A stretch of DNA of 64,000 bases from a virus, in IMG/VR virus record IMGVR_UViG_3300020411_003820, positions 1-64,000 of that record. One strand, 5' to 3'. The number at the start of each line of letters is the position of its first letter. Position 1 is the first letter of the stretch. Below the pieces are notes generated by a model. It had not been told where the DNA came from, searched no databases, and saw only the letters and a list, made by a program, of their open reading frames with translations. Shown here in pieces: positions 61,067 to 64,000 of this stretch. The translations under genes were made by a program, and so were the position numbers.

Positions 61067-64000
61067 TCATTTTTTGCACATGTTTCCATTCTTATCAAAC
61101 GGATTTGAGCGCAGGCGACGTTTTTTAAACCACGGAAAGTGTCTTTCTCCCGGTGATGACCTAAATGCTTCTGCTAGTGCAGATGCTGCACTGGCTCCCA
61201 CATCATCATCCAAACTATTGGTAAACTCTCTTTGATTATAATAATTTTTAAATAATTTTTTTAATCTTGGTTTTGTTTTAGAAAGTACGCGGCGATCCCA
61301 TTTGTCAAAATGATAACCAAAAAATCCGTTGCCTCTAAAAATACCGGGCCATCGAGTTTCAGCGGGTGCCCAAGCACCATCGTCGCCACCGCCGGCTACT
61401 AGTTTAAATGTATCTCCGTCTTCCTCAGCATAAACACCCGGCTTATCGGCAAGGGTGTCGGTTTTAAGATCTTCTACAGTTGATTCACCAATTGATGGCA
61501 AAAATCCCATATCGTTATAAATCGCTAGAGTAGAAAGAATTTTCTTAACTGGAAAGATATAAGACATAATCATTTTAAAACGCTCATCATCTACAAGATT
61601 GTTAACTAAGCAAAACAACAACTTGCTATCCGGTTCTAAAGGAGCAAATTGTCCAATCGGTAAATCTAAAGCATCTATTTCGGTTTCAATAACCTTATAA
61701 TTGGTACCGCTAACAGTTACTGAAAATCTTAAGCCGTACCTTACGCCCAATTCGCCAGAAAGCCCGATTGGTGTATCGGTGGTTGGATCTCTAACGACCG
61801 TCATAGTTCCCGGATAAACATCGGAAATGTTTAAGGATAAATCGTTAGAGGTTACTGTATCAACTCCTTGGCTTGGTGTTTTATATTGTCCGTTTACTTT
61901 TATGTAAGTTTCTAGTACGAAGGGTGCTGCAGATGTCCCTTTTGCGCCAGTGCCAATTGGTCCAATATTGCCTATTGGGACTATTATTTTGTTAGAAAAA
62001 GGAAACAACAAAGCACCTGCGTCTTCACCGTATTCCTCGCCTTCCATATATATTGGTTGTCCAGTTTCTTCATCTATTTGTACGTGATAGTACCCAATAT
62101 AAGGCTCACCAGTTTCTTCATTTGCCAGTTCACCACCACTAGTGTAAAGTTGTTCTCCCTCTAAAGGCAAGCCAGAAACTTGCTCTTCTATTCGTTTCTG
62201 TAAATCTAAAGAATTGTTTACTGATAAATTCTGTAATACATAATAACCTAGATTAGTGATCATGTTGGATGGCTTAACCATATTAATTTCTTCTAAGTTT
62301 TTCAAAAAGATGTTGGCCATGTGCTCCATCTCATCAATAACAAATTCTTTCAAAATTAATTTTGCTAAATCTTCAGATTCTTTAATAGCTTCTAAATTTC
62401 TTTCATAACGATAGCCTTTGAGTCTTTTAAATTTGCCAACTTCTTTTGCTTTCTTGGCTTGCTTTAAACGTGGACGATATGGATATCTGTAATTTTTCTC
62501 AAATTTTTCTAATTCACGTAAAACAGCAAGAACAGAAGGACTCGGCTCTACTTCACCATCAGCAACTTTTCTAGCATAACACTGAACTGACTGTTCCAAA
62601 AATGCATACCAAAATTCGTCATCTTTGAACGGATTAAAAGCTTCTGCGAGGGCGCTTGGTTGCGCGTCTTTCAATTCTTCTTCCATAACCTCAACTATGT
62701 AAGCAGCGTAAATAGAACTAAAATTGTTTCTAAGGTCTGGATAAAATTTAGTGAATGTAGCTAATGATTTAAGAAAGTGTTGACTTGCAAAAATGCGACA
62801 TGTTGCGTGAATTAATCCTTCAATACCAGCCTTTGAATTACGCTCAAGAATTCTATTGTATGGTTTTTCTGTAACACAATCTGGATCAGATTTTAACCTT
62901 TTGTCTTCTGGAATCTTGCTGTACACCTCGTTGATCAACTGTTTAATTTCGCCAAAGTCCACCAAATCTGTTCTATTTGGCTTACATGGGCTCATTTCCG
63001 GAAACATTGCTTCGACAATCCCTAGCCATCCATTTTTATCAGCTGGCTTAAGGTACACTGGTGGGTTTAGGTTATTTCCACCATATGACGTAGGATCTAG
63101 ATAAAATACTCGGTTAGCGGGCGAGCTATCGCATTTTGAAGGGTATTCTTCACAATATTGCATATAACTCATACCAAACGGTGCTTCGGCTCTAGGGTTA
63201 TCAAGATTTTTTGCATAATCTTGCATTTCAATAAAGTTTCCACCGGCACCAACAACGCCATATCTTATCTGTTTCTCTGTAATGTCATCTATTGCAGCTC
63301 CATAATTGAAAGCTTTTTCATTTTCATATATTTCTTTACCAAATTGTTGGGTTATCGAATTAGTGAAATTTTTATGCATAGTTTTTAATCCAGAAATTGG
63401 TGGCGCTGAGCCGCCATTAGCAGATTTTATAATGTCCTTAAATAATATAAACTGTGGTGGCGTATTAGAAATTGGGGATTGAATAGCTTGTATGAATTCT
63501 TCATAAGTGTTATCTGCTTGAAAAAGATTCGAATTCATATCAAGCCCATCATCCGTAGACAAAAACTCGTATGCGCCCCACTCCATTATCTTTTCTCCTG
63601 TACTGTCTTTAGCCGGATCTTCCACTTCATCTTTCAGTTCATCATCGCCGGGCCCTTTATATTCTGTGTTAAGTCTGTTTATGATAACAACTCTGGCGTT
63701 ATCATCAGCTCTGTTGTAAAACGCGCCATCTTGCCCTTTGATAATATCAGATGTGTACAACTCAATATTGAAACCATACATAAACCCATCTTTTCTGCCT
63801 TGGGCTCGATCTTTAAACTTTAAAGTTAAATCAGGACTTTTCTTACGTGCGTGTTGTGTAAACTTAATTTTCTTGTCATCATATTTTGGAGTAACTGTTA
63901 CATTGTAGCCGTAATTTGGTAACTCAGTTAAATCAACATCATCAAAAAGTCCACCAATATTTAAATCTTTGAATGTTTTGGTAAACGATTTGTCATCTTG
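61067..64000 (-). CDS. Large virion structural protein, 5' end beyond window
   Basis: The frame is open from the stop at 61067 to the right edge: reading back from ATG 63781 I find no stop up to base 64000 (upstream residues include FKDLNIGGLFDDVDLTELPN). The ATG at 63781 has no SD and is probably internal. At least 977 residues are present. The protein is mostly helical and acidic, with an Arg/Lys-rich stretch (YRYPYRPRLKQAKKAKEVGK, ~500) and a beta part around 700-760 with FSVTVSGTNYKVIETEIDAL. It is the first gene of the gp25-gp6 unit, so a baseplate or tail role is likely. No enzyme motif is recognised. Confidence 0.65.
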   Translation of the reverse strand, partial: QDDKSFTKTFKDLNIGGLFDDVDLTELPNYGYNVTVTPKYDDKKIKFTQHARKKSPDLTLKFKDRAQGRKDGFMYGFNIELYTSDIIKGQDGAFYNRADDNARVVIINRLNTEYKGPGDDELKDEVEDPAKDSTGEKIMEWGAYEFLSTDDGLDMNSNLFQADNTYEEFIQAIQSPISNTPPQFILFKDIIKSANGGSAPPISGLKTMHKNFTNSITQQFGKEIYENEKAFNYGAAIDDITEKQIRYGVVGAGGNFIEMQDYAKNLDNPRAEAPFGMSYMQYCEEYPSKCDSSPANRVFYLDPTSYGGNNLNPPVYLKPADKNGWLGIVEAMFPEMSPCKPNRTDLVDFGEIKQLINEVYSKIPEDKRLKSDPDCVTEKPYNRILERNSKAGIEGLIHATCRIFASQHFLKSLATFTKFYPDLRNNFSSIYAAYIVEVMEEELKDAQPSALAEAFNPFKDDEFWYAFLEQSVQCYARKVADGEVEPSPSVLAVLRELEKFEKNYRYPYRPRLKQAKKAKEVGKFKRLKGYRYERNLEAIKESEDLAKLILKEFVIDEMEHMANIFLKNLEEINMVKPSNMITNLGYYVLQNLSVNNSLDLQKRIEEQVSGLPLEGEQLYTSGGELANEETGEPYIGYYHVQIDEETGQPIYMEGEEYGEDAGALLFPFSNKIIVPIGNIGPIGTGAKGTSAAPFVLETYIKVNGQYKTPSQGVDTVTSNDLSLNISDVYPGTMTVVRDPTTDTPIGLSGELGVRYGLRFSVTVSGTNYKVIETEIDALDLPIGQFAPLEPDSKLLFCLVNNLVDDERFKMIMSYIFPVKKILSTLAIYNDMGFLPSIGESTVEDLKTDTLADKPGVYAEEDGDTFKLVAGGGDDGAWAPAETRWPGIFRGNGFFGYHFDKWDRRVLSKTKPRLKKLFKNYYNQREFTNSLDDDVGASAASALAEAFRSSPGERHFPWFKKRRLRSNPFDKNGNMCKK

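Noticed and set aside
63782-64000. Non-coding leader upstream of ATG 63781
   Set aside because: The frame has no stop between 63781 and 64000 and no SD before this ATG, so it is coding sequence of a partial gene.

Overview
This window is part of the genome of a large, T4-type contractile-tailed (myovirus) phage, most likely aquatic. The sequence gives direct support: a gp17-type terminase, gp20-type portal, gp21-type prohead protease, gp25 and gp6-type baseplate proteins, a T4-style primase and a Mre11/Rad50 (gp47/gp46) pair. Every gene I can support lies on the minus strand, so transcription runs from high to low coordinates. Genes are packed with 1-40 nt overlaps (ATGA and TAATG junctions). 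The longest gap is 181 nt, so no stretch over 300 bases lacks a gene. I saw no tRNA, CRISPR array, integrase or insertion sequence. The major capsid, tail sheath, tail tube and DNA polymerase genes are not here.

Layout in transcription order. (1) 64000-30263: baseplate and virion structural block. It has a partial large protein open at the right edge, gp25, gp6, a 507-aa protein, a giant 4112-aa LamG-containing protein, and nine further large structural proteins. (2) 30250-21815: nucleic-acid and stress block. It has a RuvC-like nuclease, an FKBP-type prolyl isomerase, Hsp20, primase, two short-tagged proteins, a deltaproteobacterial-style lipoprotein and a single-chain Mre11-Rad50 fusion. 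Three near-consensus sigma70 promoters and one terminator sit here. (3) 21803-17289: an FtsZ/tubulin-like GTPase among small proteins that share one of two N-terminal tags. (4) 17292-15481: a lysis-like cassette (HExxH protein, holin-like, i-spanin-like, and a signal peptide/coil/TM protein). (5) 15500-5264: small conserved genes, then terminase, portal, prohead protease and a large protein where scaffold or core proteins usually lie. (6) 5262-1: ribosomal protein bS21, then virion and fibre-like proteins, the last open at the left edge.

The most coherent unexplained pattern is a set of about ten otherwise unrelated proteins. Each begins with one of two short amphipathic tags (FENWRKxI or MKITxxQLKQII). 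Nearly all tags are followed at once by an I/L-x-E site, which matches the known T4 prohead protease consensus and the layout of T4 internal-protein capsid-targeting sequences. My inference is that this phage packs a sizeable set of cargo proteins into its head, trims them with the protease encoded at 7568-8176, and delivers them with the DNA. Local DNA duplications at 18.0-20.1 kb suggest that this cargo set turns over quickly.

Host: the lipoprotein at 25104-26033 closely follows a family I know mainly from Myxococcota, Bradymonadota and related Deltaproteobacteria, so such a host is possible. This is a weak inference. All family calls come from reading motifs; no searches were run.
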